DNA from: Pseudomonadota bacterium
GTDB taxonomy: Bacteria > Pseudomonadota > Alphaproteobacteria > Rhizobiales > Rhizobiaceae
Direction of reading: 5' to 3'
Assembly: GCA_023399465.1 (NCBI GenBank)
Contig: JAEWPB010000178.1
Location: 1 to 9,057 of the forward strand
DNA: 9,057 nucleotides
Under the pieces are notes generated by a model. The model was not told where the DNA came from. It made no database searches and saw only the letters and a program-made list of their open reading frames with translations. Of this stretch, positions 1 through 6,469 are shown piece after piece. The translations under genes and the position numbers were made by a program. Position 1 is the first letter of the stretch; the number at the start of each line of letters is the position of its first letter.

Positions 1-478
1 ACACAACGCCGATCGCCTCGCGCAGCACGACGCCCAACGTGCCCTCGCCCAGCGTGTTGTAGCTTTCGCCATGCAGGTCGCGGGCAAGGGCCGCCGCATA
101 GCGCCAGATGTCGACCGATCCGGCGATCTCGCCGCGCACCTGGCTGATCGGCTTGCCGGCCTCGACAGCATCGAGATGCGCGAGTTCTTCCGCACGCCCG
201 GCAATCAGGTCGGCTGCCTTCAAAAGAATGTTGGAGCGCTCGGCGCCGGTCATGCGCGGCCAGCGGCCATCGTCAAAGGCGCGGCGGGCAGCGGCGATGG
301 CGCGTTCGGCATCCACCTTCGTCGCCGACTGATAGCGGCTGACCGTCACCCCGTGTCCGGGCGCGACGCGCTCGATCGTCCGCCCTTCGGCACCATCGAC
401 CCACTGGCCGTCGATCAGCATGCGGAACTCGCGAACCTTGTAGCCGTCGAGCGCCTTCGGCGTCACCAGAACCGTCAT
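1..478 (-). CDS. NAD(P)-dependent aldehyde dehydrogenase, N-terminal part (runs off left edge)
   Basis: The visible 159 residues are the start of the ALDH-superfamily cofactor-binding domain. After a short N-terminal extension comes the usual opening with 'FRMLIDGQWVDG' (residues 18-29), then 'AIAAARRAFDDGRWPRM' (60-76), 'RSNILLKAADLI' (81-92), 'LDAVEAGKPISQ' (102-113) and 'DIWRYAAALARDLHGE' (123-138), all in family order. Family members run about 480-500 residues, so roughly two thirds are missing, including the catalytic Cys/Glu; activity and substrate cannot be judged. The family oxidises aldehydes to carboxylic acids with NAD(P)+ in the cytoplasm. The ATG lies in a TGATG junction with the stop of the enoyl-CoA hydratase, a 1-nt overlap, so it is the fifth gene of the lacI-afr operon and probably translationally coupled. 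In this context (inference) it could make the acid that the neighbouring CoA-transferase activates. Confidence 0.93.
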   Translation of the reverse strand, partial: MTVLVTPKALDGYKVREFRMLIDGQWVDGAEGRTIERVAPGHGVTVSRYQSATKVDAERAIAAARRAFDDGRWPRMTGAERSNILLKAADLIAGRAEELAHLDAVEAGKPISQVRGEIAGSVDIWRYAAALARDLHGESYNTLGEGTLGVVLREAIGVV

Positions 479-1257
479 CACCATTCTCCCTTGAAGTCCG
501 CGGCGCGTTTACCGGCGAAGGCGGCAACGCCTTCCTTGAGATCACCAGTCTTGGCGACGAGGATCGAACCGAGGGTTTCGACCGCGCTGCCATTGTCCTC
601 GCCGTTGGCCGAACCGATCATCAGTTTCGAAATCTCGAGCGCCGCAGGACCTCGAAGCGCGACGCGCGACGCATAGGCCTGCGCGGCCTCCATCACCTTC
701 CCGGTTTCAACGACCGCATCGACCAGACCGAAGGCACGCGCTTCCTCGGCACCGAACATTTCACCGCCGAGCACCATGCGGCGGACGATCTGCGCGCCGA
801 AGCGCTTGACCAGGCGCTGGGTGCCCGACCAGCCCGGCACCATGCCGAGGCTCGTTTCCGGCAGGCCGATCCTGATCTGGCTTTCGGCGATGCGGATATC
901 GGCGGTAGCGGCCAGTTCCAGCCCCCCGCCAAGCGCGTGGCCGTTCAACGCCGCGATAACAGGCATGCGCATTGTTGCCAGCCGTTCGAAGACCCGATGG
1001 CCGAAGCGCACCCACTGATGGCCGAATTCCGCCGGCTCCATGCCGCCCCAGGCCTTGATATCGCCGCCCGCGGAGAACGCCTTGCCCTCACCCGTAAGGA
1101 TTGCCACGCGCACAGAGCGGTTCGCCTCGACCTCGTCGCAGGCCGAAGCCAGTGCTTTCAGCATGTCGATGTCGAAGGCGTTGAGCTTGTCGGGACGCGA
1201 GACGGTCAGCGTCGCAACCGGCCCGTCGACATCGATCCTGACCTGTCCTTCAGACAT
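478..1257 (-). CDS. Enoyl-CoA hydratase/isomerase (crotonase) family protein
   Basis: A 259-residue crotonase-fold protein, the usual length for the family. The first oxyanion-hole segment is 'AFSAGGDIKAW' (60-70). The second is 'HALGGGLELAATADI' (107-121), with Gly111 in the position of rat hydratase Gly141. Glu114 and Glu134 (in 'GLPETSLG') match the two catalytic glutamates of true hydratases (rat Glu144 and Glu164) and keep the same 20-residue spacing, so syn-hydration of a 2-enoyl-CoA is plausible. 'PGWSGTQRLVKRFG' (141-154) is also typical. Start choice: the reading frame is open further upstream to 1335, but a GGGAGG at 1268-1263 sits 5 nt before the ATG at 1257 and homology begins there. 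The ATG overlaps the end of the CoA-transferase by 8 nt, and the stop overlaps the aldehyde dehydrogenase ATG by 1 nt. The acyl substrate is unknown; crotonases also include isomerases, hydrolases and lyases. Confidence 0.93.
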   Translation of the reverse strand: MSEGQVRIDVDGPVATLTVSRPDKLNAFDIDMLKALASACDEVEANRSVRVAILTGEGKAFSAGGDIKAWGGMEPAEFGHQWVRFGHRVFERLATMRMPVIAALNGHALGGGLELAATADIRIAESQIRIGLPETSLGMVPGWSGTQRLVKRFGAQIVRRMVLGGEMFGAEEARAFGLVDAVVETGKVMEAAQAYASRVALRGPAALEISKLMIGSANGEDNGSAVETLGSILVAKTGDLKEGVAAFAGKRAADFKGEW

Positions 1258-2878
1258 CGTTGCCTCCCAAGAGAGTGCGCTTCGGCTTTGGTGCAAGTTC
1301 AAGCCCGAGCGGCGCGTCACCGAAGAGTGCTGCATCCATCAGCTTGAGGTCGTCGGAAACGATCAGTGGGAACTCGGACTGATCGAGAATATAGGCCTGA
1401 AGGTCGACGCCCGGCGCAATCTCCGTCAGCACGATGCCGTCCGGCGTCAGCTTCATCACGCAGCGCTCGGTGACATAGGTGATGTCCTGGCCCTGCTCGA
1501 TGGCGCGGCGGCCGGAGAAGGTGACGTGCTCGACCTCGTTGACGAGCTTCTTCAGCTTGCCTTCCTTCTCGATCACCAGCTTGCCGGCTTCTATGCCGAG
1601 TTTGGCACCAGCGTTGAACATGCCGGAGAAGACGATCTTTTTCGCCCGCGCAGTGATGTCGACGAAACCGCCGGCGCCCGCCGTCACATGCGGACGGAAC
1701 GAGAGCTTCGAGACATTGACCGAGCCGTCGCGACCGATCTCGAGGAAGGACAGCAGCGAAGCATCAAAACCCGCACCCTGGAAATAGGTGAACTGGTAGG
1801 GCGACGGCATATAGGCGTCGGCATTGGAGGCGCAGCCGAAGGCGAAGTCGAGCAGCGGCACGCCACCGACGGCACCCTGCTCGATCACCCAGGTGACCGC
1901 CCCGTGGAGCCCTTCTTCCAAAAGGATGCGCGGTACGTTTGCGGAAATGCCGAAGCCGAGATTGACGCAGCTGCCGGCCTGAAGTTCCTGCGCCACCCGG
2001 CGCGCGATGACCTTCTGGATATTGAACTCCGGCACGTGGAACGTATCGAGAGGACGCATGACCTCGCCTGATATCGCCGGATCGTAGAGCGTCTGGGTCG
2101 TCTGCTTCTGGTCGGGATCGACGACGACATAGTCGACGAGCATGCCGGGTACGCGCACGTCATGCGGGCGGAGCGAACCGTCCTTGGTGATCCGCTTCAC
2201 CTGGGCAATGACGATGCCGCCATTGTTGCGGGCGGCAAGCGCCTGGTCGAGCCCGCCGAGATAGGCGCCCTCGTGTTCATAGGTGAGATTGCCGCGCTCG
2301 TCGGCAGTGGTGGCGCGGATGATTGCCACCTGCGGCACGATGGCCGGGAAGAACAGCCACTCCTCGCCCTCGAATTCCACCTTCTTCACCACCGGCTCGG
2401 CGGCCGCCTTGTCGTTCATGGCGCAGCCCTGCCGTGCCGGATCAACGAAGGTATCGAGGCCGACCTTGGTGAGCACGCCCGGACGCTTCGCCGCTGCCTC
2501 GCGATGCATGTCGAACAGGATGCCCGAGGGGATATTGTAGGCCGGGATCTCGTTTCCGGTGACCATCCGCCAGATCAGTGGCGGTTCGGCCGTCGACGGA
2601 CCGGACGGATAGGAGCCGCCAAGTATCTTCTTGAGCAGGCCCTTCCTGGCAATGTGGTCGATACCCTTGATGCCGCTCATGTCACCGGCAGCGATCGGAT
2701 GCAGCGTGGTGATATTCTTGGGATGGCCGGTCGCTTCGAAGCGCTCGCCGATCGCCTTCAGCATCAGGTCAGGGCAGCCGAGACCGGACGAAGACGAAAC
2801 CGACACGATGGCGCCGTCCGGAATGAGACCCGCTGCTTCTGCCGGAGTAATGTGTTTGCTCGGGATCATCTTGCTCAT
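1250..2878 (-). CDS. Acyl-CoA:acetate/3-ketoacid CoA-transferase (fused alpha+beta, YdiF/propionate-CoA transferase type)
   Basis: A 542-residue single-chain family I CoA-transferase, a fusion of the alpha-like and beta-like domains that are separate subunits in AtoDA-type enzymes. The N-terminal domain has 'DGAIVSVSSSSGLGCPDLML' (21-40) and the glycine-rich 'GGSYPSGPS' (87-95). The C-terminal domain has 'NLGFGISANVP' (306-316) and the catalytic-glutamate segment 'VIEQGAVGGVP' (331-341). Glu333 is the predicted residue that forms the covalent glutamyl-CoA thioester, the same number as I recall for E. coli YdiF. 'GAGGFVDITARAKKIVFSG' (401-419) follows. The family moves CoA between short-chain acyl-CoAs and free acids by a ping-pong mechanism in the cytoplasm. 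The ATG overlaps the reductase stop as ATGA, with AGGA very close upstream (2884-2881); a second Met at residue 4 is an alternative start. The gene is downstream of a sugar-type reductase and upstream of a hydratase, and its true substrate is not evident. Confidence 0.94.
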   Translation of the reverse strand: MSKMIPSKHITPAEAAGLIPDGAIVSVSSSSGLGCPDLMLKAIGERFEATGHPKNITTLHPIAAGDMSGIKGIDHIARKGLLKKILGGSYPSGPSTAEPPLIWRMVTGNEIPAYNIPSGILFDMHREAAAKRPGVLTKVGLDTFVDPARQGCAMNDKAAAEPVVKKVEFEGEEWLFFPAIVPQVAIIRATTADERGNLTYEHEGAYLGGLDQALAARNNGGIVIAQVKRITKDGSLRPHDVRVPGMLVDYVVVDPDQKQTTQTLYDPAISGEVMRPLDTFHVPEFNIQKVIARRVAQELQAGSCVNLGFGISANVPRILLEEGLHGAVTWVIEQGAVGGVPLLDFAFGCASNADAYMPSPYQFTYFQGAGFDASLLSFLEIGRDGSVNVSKLSFRPHVTAGAGGFVDITARAKKIVFSGMFNAGAKLGIEAGKLVIEKEGKLKKLVNEVEHVTFSGRRAIEQGQDITYVTERCVMKLTPDGIVLTEIAPGVDLQAYILDQSEFPLIVSDDLKLMDAALFGDAPLGLELAPKPKRTLLGGNDV

Positions 2879-3876
2879 TGTCCTGATACGATCGTGACGG
2901 CCTTGCCGGTCGCAGCCGCCTCGACGACGGCAATTCCGGTTGCCAGCGACCAGACCCCGTCCTCGCCGGTGGCTGAAGGCCGGCCCTTGCCGGCAATGGC
3001 GCCATGGAAAGCTTCAAGTGCCGTCTCGTAGAGATTGCGCCCGTCGAGCGGCAGTTCCGTTTCGCCATCGGCATTGCGCAGGATAACGCTGCCGACAGGC
3101 CGCTGGGTCATGACATTGCGGGCGATCAGCGAGCCCTCGGTGCCATGCACCTCGAAGCCGGTTTCGGCGAATTTGGTCGTGAAGGCATCGTGGAACTGCG
3201 CGACAAGCCCCGACTTGAAGCGCAGCACGCCCATGACGCCGTCTTCAAGACCGGCCTTGCCCATGCCGCCCGCCTGCGAGAAGGCGATCGCCTCTACCGG
3301 ATCGTCATCAAGCACGAAGCGCAAGGTGTCGGCGTCATGCACGGTGATATCGAGGATCACGCCGCCGCCGGCTTCCGGCTTGTCGAGACGCCACCCCTGC
3401 AGATGCGGCGGCAGATAGACGGCGTGGAAGACGCGGGCCGCGAGCGGCTTGCCGATCCTGCCTGCTGCGATGGCATCGCGCATGACCCGGTGGCTGGCTG
3501 CGTTGCGCAAGTGATGGTTGGTCGCCAGCACCACGCCGGCGTCCTTTGCCGCCTGCACCATCGCGCGCGCATCGGCAACGCTCATCGCCAGCGGCTTTTC
3601 GCAGAGGACGTGCTTGCCGGCGCGCGCCGCGGCGATCGCCTGGTCGCGATGCAGTTCATTGGTGGTCGAGATATAGACCGCGTCGATCTCCGGGTCTTCG
3701 ACCAGCGCGGCAAGGCTGGTCACGGAACGCGCAATGCCGTTTTCGGCCGCATACTTCGCGCCACGCTCGGCATTCGAACTCATAACGACAGCCACTTCGC
3801 CGCCGGTCGCGCGGATCGCCCCGATCACCCACTCCCGCGCGATCGTGCTCGCGCCGATTAATCCCCACCGTGTCAC
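2875..3876 (-). CDS. afr: 1,5-anhydro-D-fructose reductase (Gfo/Idh/MocA family)
   Basis: A 333-residue NAD(P)H-dependent oxidoreductase. The length and most of the sequence match, from memory, the characterised enzyme of Ensifer/Sinorhizobium morelense, which reduces 1,5-anhydro-D-fructose to 1,5-anhydro-D-mannitol with NADPH. The Rossmann domain opens with 'RWGLIGASTIAREWVIGAIR' (3-22); Ser10, Ala13 and Ser33, positions linked to cofactor choice in that enzyme, are all present. The family 'EKP' motif is 'LCEKPLAM' (91-98) with catalytic Lys94. The C-terminal substrate domain has 'GGGVILDITVHDADTLRF' (170-187) with Asp176 and His180. 'WRLDKPEAGGG' and 'FHDAFTTKFAETGFEVHGTEGS' also follow the reference closely. 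The start is GTG at 3876, preceded by GAGG (3884-3881), which overlaps the repressor's stop codon. The stop overlaps the CoA-transferase ATG by 4 nt. Activity on another keto-sugar cannot be excluded, but function as an AFR-type reductase is very likely. Confidence 0.93.
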   Translation of the reverse strand: MTRWGLIGASTIAREWVIGAIRATGGEVAVVMSSNAERGAKYAAENGIARSVTSLAALVEDPEIDAVYISTTNELHRDQAIAAARAGKHVLCEKPLAMSVADARAMVQAAKDAGVVLATNHHLRNAASHRVMRDAIAAGRIGKPLAARVFHAVYLPPHLQGWRLDKPEAGGGVILDITVHDADTLRFVLDDDPVEAIAFSQAGGMGKAGLEDGVMGVLRFKSGLVAQFHDAFTTKFAETGFEVHGTEGSLIARNVMTQRPVGSVILRNADGETELPLDGRNLYETALEAFHGAIAGKGRPSATGEDGVWSLATGIAVVEAAATGKAVTIVSGQ

Positions 3877-3882
3877 TGCGCC

Positions 3883-4923
3883 TCACTCCCCCTCTGTCTG
3901 TTCCCGACCGGCGCCGCAACTCTGGCGAACGACAAGCCGGACGGCGCTAACGATCGCCTCGGGCTCCGCCTTGCCGGCATTGATCTGCTTCAAAAGCAGC
4001 TGCGCCGCCCTGCGTCCCATGCCCTGCGGATCGACCGATACGGTCGTCAGTGCCGGCACGGCGGTCTGCGCCTCGATGACATCATCGAAACCGACAACTG
4101 CGAAGTCACGGCCCGGCTCGAGCCTCTGCGCCCGAAGGCCATCGCAGACACCGAAGGCGACCGCATCGTTGAAACAGAGCGCCGCGGTCGGCCGCTCCTG
4201 CATCAGCATGGCGCGTTCGATTGCGGCAACGCCGCCGGCCCGCGACGGAGCCGAACTGACGACGAGGTTATCCGCGAGCTCGAGCCCCGCCTGCGCCATT
4301 GCGGCACGGTACCCGCCGATCCGCTCGGCGAAGACGGCGGTATCGGGAAATCCGCCGAGAAAGGCGATCCGCCGATGTCCAAGCGAGACCAGATGCTCAA
4401 CGGCCGCCATTGCCCCCGCGTGATTGTCCGACACCAGCGACGACACCCTGGCACCGGGAATGTTGCGGACGACGACGACGACGGGAACGCCGCTGTTGAC
4501 CAACGGCTTGAAATCGCCGGCCTCGGTACCTCGGGCGGGGGAGATGATCAGACCGGAAATGCCGTGCTCCCGCATCGAGGCGACGACCTCGCGCTGCCGG
4601 TCGATGCTTTCTCCGGTATTGGAGAGAAACTGCACATAGCCCGCCGACTGCACGACCACGTCGACGCCCACGGCCAGTTCGGCGAAGAAGCTGTTGGTCA
4701 GGTCATTGACGACGATGCCGATGATCTTCGACTTGGCATTCGACTGACGGAGATTGGCGGCGCCGCGGTTATAGACGTAGCCGAGTTCGCGGATGACGGC
4801 GGACACCTTCGCGCGTGTTGCCTCATTGACCAGCGGAGAGCCTTGCAGGACGAGCGAAACGGTCGACTTCGACACGCCGGCAGCGCGCGCGATATCGATC
4901 ACCGTGACCCTTGTGCTGCTCAT
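3883..4923 (-). CDS. LacI-family transcriptional repressor (first gene of the catabolic operon)
   Basis: A 346-residue LacI/GalR regulator of normal length. The N-terminal helix-turn-helix 'TVIDIARAAGVSKSTVSLVL' (7-26) is followed by 'VNEATRAKVSAVIRELGYVY' (32-51) and a hinge helix with 'GAANLRQS' (54-61). Leu58 is the expected minor-groove-intercalating leucine that needs a central CpG in the operator. The periplasmic-binding-protein-like effector domain begins at 'KIIGIVVNDLTNSFFAELAV' (66-85) and includes 'SDNHAGAMAAVEHLVSLGHR' and 'VVGFDDV', so the effector is probably a small sugar-like ligand. Start choice: a TTG at 4926 is also in frame, but GGGAGGA (4934-4928) is 4 nt from the ATG at 4923 and only 1 nt from the TTG. 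The gene lies 6 nt upstream of afr and is promoter-proximal in the operon, so it should repress itself as well as the catabolic genes and, through a second operator, the divergent DUF993 gene. Confidence 0.94.
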   Translation of the reverse strand: MSSTRVTVIDIARAAGVSKSTVSLVLQGSPLVNEATRAKVSAVIRELGYVYNRGAANLRQSNAKSKIIGIVVNDLTNSFFAELAVGVDVVVQSAGYVQFLSNTGESIDRQREVVASMREHGISGLIISPARGTEAGDFKPLVNSGVPVVVVVRNIPGARVSSLVSDNHAGAMAAVEHLVSLGHRRIAFLGGFPDTAVFAERIGGYRAAMAQAGLELADNLVVSSAPSRAGGVAAIERAMLMQERPTAALCFNDAVAFGVCDGLRAQRLEPGRDFAVVGFDDVIEAQTAVPALTTVSVDPQGMGRRAAQLLLKQINAGKAEPEAIVSAVRLVVRQSCGAGREQTEGE

Positions 4924-4958
4924 CAAATCCTCCCTAGGCCTTTCGCCCTTTCGGCATC

Positions 4959-4987
4959 AATTAATTGGATCGTTCCAATTCTGTCAA
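4959..4987 (-). promoter_or_regulatory. Promoter of the lacI-afr-CoA operon (sigma-70 type)
   Basis: On the minus strand a perfect -35 hexamer TTGACA (4987-4982), in the alphaproteobacterial context CTTGAC, is followed 17 nt later by TTAATT (4964-4959) as the likely -10, a 3 of 6 match to TATAAT. Transcription would start near 4952, giving a leader of about 29 nt with the GGGAGGA ribosome site. The whole spacer is filled by a LacI-type palindrome, so occupancy by the repressor should block RNA polymerase. The -35 is strong; the exact -10 is uncertain by a base or so. Confidence 0.72.
4963..4980. promoter_or_regulatory. LacI-family operator O1
   Basis: The 18-bp sequence AATTGGATCGTTCCAATT is an inverted repeat with 7-bp perfect arms and a central CG, and one mismatched pair (T/A) beside the centre. 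A central CpG between palindromic half-sites is the classic form for LacI/PurR-type repressors. It fills the spacer of the operon promoter and lies about 40 nt upstream of the repressor's own start codon, so autoregulation is expected. A near copy lies at 5138-5155. Confidence 0.85.
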
Positions 4988-5132
4988 GCGATCGGTTGGT
5001 GAATTTCACAGCGCACAGCGAAGATCCACGTTGCAATCCGGAAATGATGTATAATTATCTGCCGCTTAGGTTTTCAGCTCCTACCGTTAGCCATTCATTC
5101 GCGCCCGTACCGTTCATGCCGAGGACAACCGC

Positions 5133-5161
5133 TTGCCATTTGGAACGATCTAAATTATTCA
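5133..5161 (+). promoter_or_regulatory. Promoter of the divergent DUF993 gene
   Basis: TTGCCA (5133-5138) serves as a -35. After 17 nt comes a weak -10, TATTCA (5156-5161), within an AT-rich run. Transcription from about 5168 would give a very short leader holding the AGGAGG ribosome site at 5175-5180. The second LacI operator lies between the two hexamers, the same architecture as on the other side. The -10 is a poor match, so the hexamer assignment is tentative. Confidence 0.5.
5138..5155. promoter_or_regulatory. LacI-family operator O2
   Basis: ATTTGGAACGATCTAAAT matches the reverse complement of O1 at 15 of 18 positions, and at 13 of 14 across the core TTGGAACGATC(C/T)AA, including the central CG. 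It lies 31 nt upstream of the DUF993 start codon and within that gene's likely promoter. It is 175 bp centre to centre from O1. Sharing a rare 14-bp core on both sides of one intergenic region supports control of both transcripts by the adjacent LacI protein. Confidence 0.83.
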
Positions 5162-5185
5162 AGTCGTGAACGTGAGGAGGAGATC

Positions 5186-6355
5186 ATGTCGAATACGCTG
5201 ACGCTGCCGCTTGGCGACGGGAGAACGCAGACCTACGCCCTATCCGGGACATCTCTTCCCCGGCCGACGACGCCGCCCCGGTTCAATCGTATCGCGTATG
5301 CCGCCGCGCACGTGGTCTCCGACCCGCTGAGGGAGCTTGATCCCTGGAACCGGCCGGCAATCGACTGGGACGCGACCATGGCTTTCCGTCATCATCTCTG
5401 GAGCCACGGCTTCCGGATCGCCGAGGCGATGGATACGGCCCAGCGCGGCATGGGGCTGGACTGGGCACAAGCACAGGAGCTGATCCGCCGCGCCCTTGCC
5501 GAGTCGCGGACCGTCCCCGGCGCCGATCTCGCCTGTGGCGCCGGCACCGACCATCTCGCCCCGAACGATGCACGAACGGTCGACGACGTCATTGCCGCCT
5601 ACGAGGAGCAGGTCGGCTTCGTCGAAAAGCACGGCGGACGGGCAATCATGATGGCAAGCCGCGCGCTCGCGCGGGTGGCGACCTCGCCGGACGACTACCG
5701 CAGGGTCTATGGCCGGATCCTGCAGCAGACGAAAGACAAGGTGATCCTGCACTGGCTGGGCGACATGTTCGATCCTCAACTTGCCGGCTACTGGGGCGCA
5801 GCCACATTCGAAGGCGCGCTCGAGACCGTGTTGGCGATCATCGAGGAGAACCGCGAGAAGGTCGAAGGCATCAAGATCTCGCTGCTCGACAACGCCAGGG
5901 AGATTGCCCTGCGCGACCGTCTGCCGGATGGCGTGCTCTGCTTTACCGGCGACGACTTCAACTACGCCGAACTGATCGAGGGCGACGGCAGCAAATACAG
6001 CCACGCGTTGCTCGGCATCTTCGATGCCGTGGCGCCGCAGGCCTCGAAGGCGCTGGCAGCGCTTGCGATCGGGGATATCGCCACCTTCCGAGGGGTGATC
6101 GAACCGACCGTACCGCTGTCTCGAAAGATTTTCGAGGCGCCGACGCAGTACTATAAGGCCGGCATCGTCTTCCTCGCCTGGCTGAACGGCCACCAGAACC
6201 ACTTCACCATGCCATCGGGCATGCAGTCGGCTCGCGGCGTGCTGCATTATGCCGACATATTCCGCCTGGCCGACAAGGCCGATGTGCTCGACAGGCCGGA
6301 CCTGGCGACGAGGCGGATGAAGGGTTTCCTGTCGACATTCGGCATCGGCGAATAG
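5186..6355 (+). CDS. DUF993 family protein, dihydrodipicolinate-synthase-like (predicted lyase/aldolase)
   Basis: A 389-residue protein I recognise as the DUF993 family, which is usually annotated as related to dihydrodipicolinate synthase (DHDPS). An N-terminal extension of about 30 residues precedes 'RFNRIAYAAAHVVSDPL' (32-48). Conserved-looking blocks are 'MAFRHHLWSHGFRIAEAMDTAQRG' (65-88), 'ACGAGTDHL' (116-124), 'VILHWLGDMFDPQLAGYWG' (186-204) and 'VEGIKISLLD' (226-235). Lys230 in that last block sits where the Schiff-base lysine occurs in the DHDPS/N-acetylneuraminate lyase family ('GIK' motif), and 'LCFTGDDFNY' follows. The family's reaction is not established to my knowledge; the fold suggests aldol cleavage, dehydration or decarboxylation of a keto acid through an enamine (inference). 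AGGAGG at 5175-5180, 5 nt upstream, fixes the ATG. The gene is divergent from the lacI operon with a matching operator, so it probably acts in the same pathway. No clear terminator follows. Confidence 0.85.
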   Translation: MSNTLTLPLGDGRTQTYALSGTSLPRPTTPPRFNRIAYAAAHVVSDPLRELDPWNRPAIDWDATMAFRHHLWSHGFRIAEAMDTAQRGMGLDWAQAQELIRRALAESRTVPGADLACGAGTDHLAPNDARTVDDVIAAYEEQVGFVEKHGGRAIMMASRALARVATSPDDYRRVYGRILQQTKDKVILHWLGDMFDPQLAGYWGAATFEGALETVLAIIEENREKVEGIKISLLDNAREIALRDRLPDGVLCFTGDDFNYAELIEGDGSKYSHALLGIFDAVAPQASKALAALAIGDIATFRGVIEPTVPLSRKIFEAPTQYYKAGIVFLAWLNGHQNHFTMPSGMQSARGVLHYADIFRLADKADVLDRPDLATRRMKGFLSTFGIGE

Positions 6356-6438
6356 GCTGCGGCGCGGCTTGCATCCGGCCGCCGATCATCATTTCGCACG
6401 CGGCACGGCGACACGATGAAAAAAATCTGCATCGGCTC

Positions 6439-6469
6439 TTGACCTTACAACGATGGGAAGCCCCATGTT
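6439..6469 (+). promoter_or_regulatory. HmrR/CueR-type copper-responsive promoter of the copZ-like gene
   Basis: The -35 TTGACC (6439-6444) is followed by a 19-bp spacer and a -10 region CATGTT (6464-6469). The long spacer is the hallmark of MerR-family activated promoters. The operator 6442-6462 reads ACCTTACAA-CGA-TGGGAAGCC and matches the perfect palindrome upstream of the ATPase gene at 17 of 21 positions. The left arm is good and the right arm is degenerate. The regulator gene is not in the window. Confidence 0.75.

Noticed and set aside
1258..1335. An N-terminal extension of 26 residues on the enoyl-CoA hydratase
   Set aside because: It has no ribosome site, lies inside the CoA-transferase gene and is not part of the crotonase fold. 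The ATG at 1257 has GGGAGG at 5 nt.
1040..3031. Long plus-strand open frames (1040-2071 and 2162-3031)
   Set aside because: They are antisense to the CoA-transferase and its neighbours, which have clear homology, overlapping stop/start junctions and ribosome sites. The plus-strand products show no recognisable family.
4924..4926. TTG start of the repressor one codon upstream
   Set aside because: The ribosome site would be only 1 nt away; the ATG at 4923 has proper spacing.
5083..5114. Direct repeat TACCGTT at 5083-5089 and 5108-5114
   Set aside because: Seven bases twice in 32 nt is weak, without symmetry or a link to a promoter element, so it is compatible with chance.
5240..6247. A 335-codon minus-strand open frame
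   Set aside because: It is antisense to the DUF993 gene, which has a strong ribosome site and promoter; the antisense product has no recognisable domain.
6356..6438. Possible terminator after the DUF993 gene in the GC-rich stretch following the stop codon
   Set aside because: Only imperfect, short GC pairings were found there; the run of A at 6420-6425 is not preceded by a stable stem, so no terminator was called.
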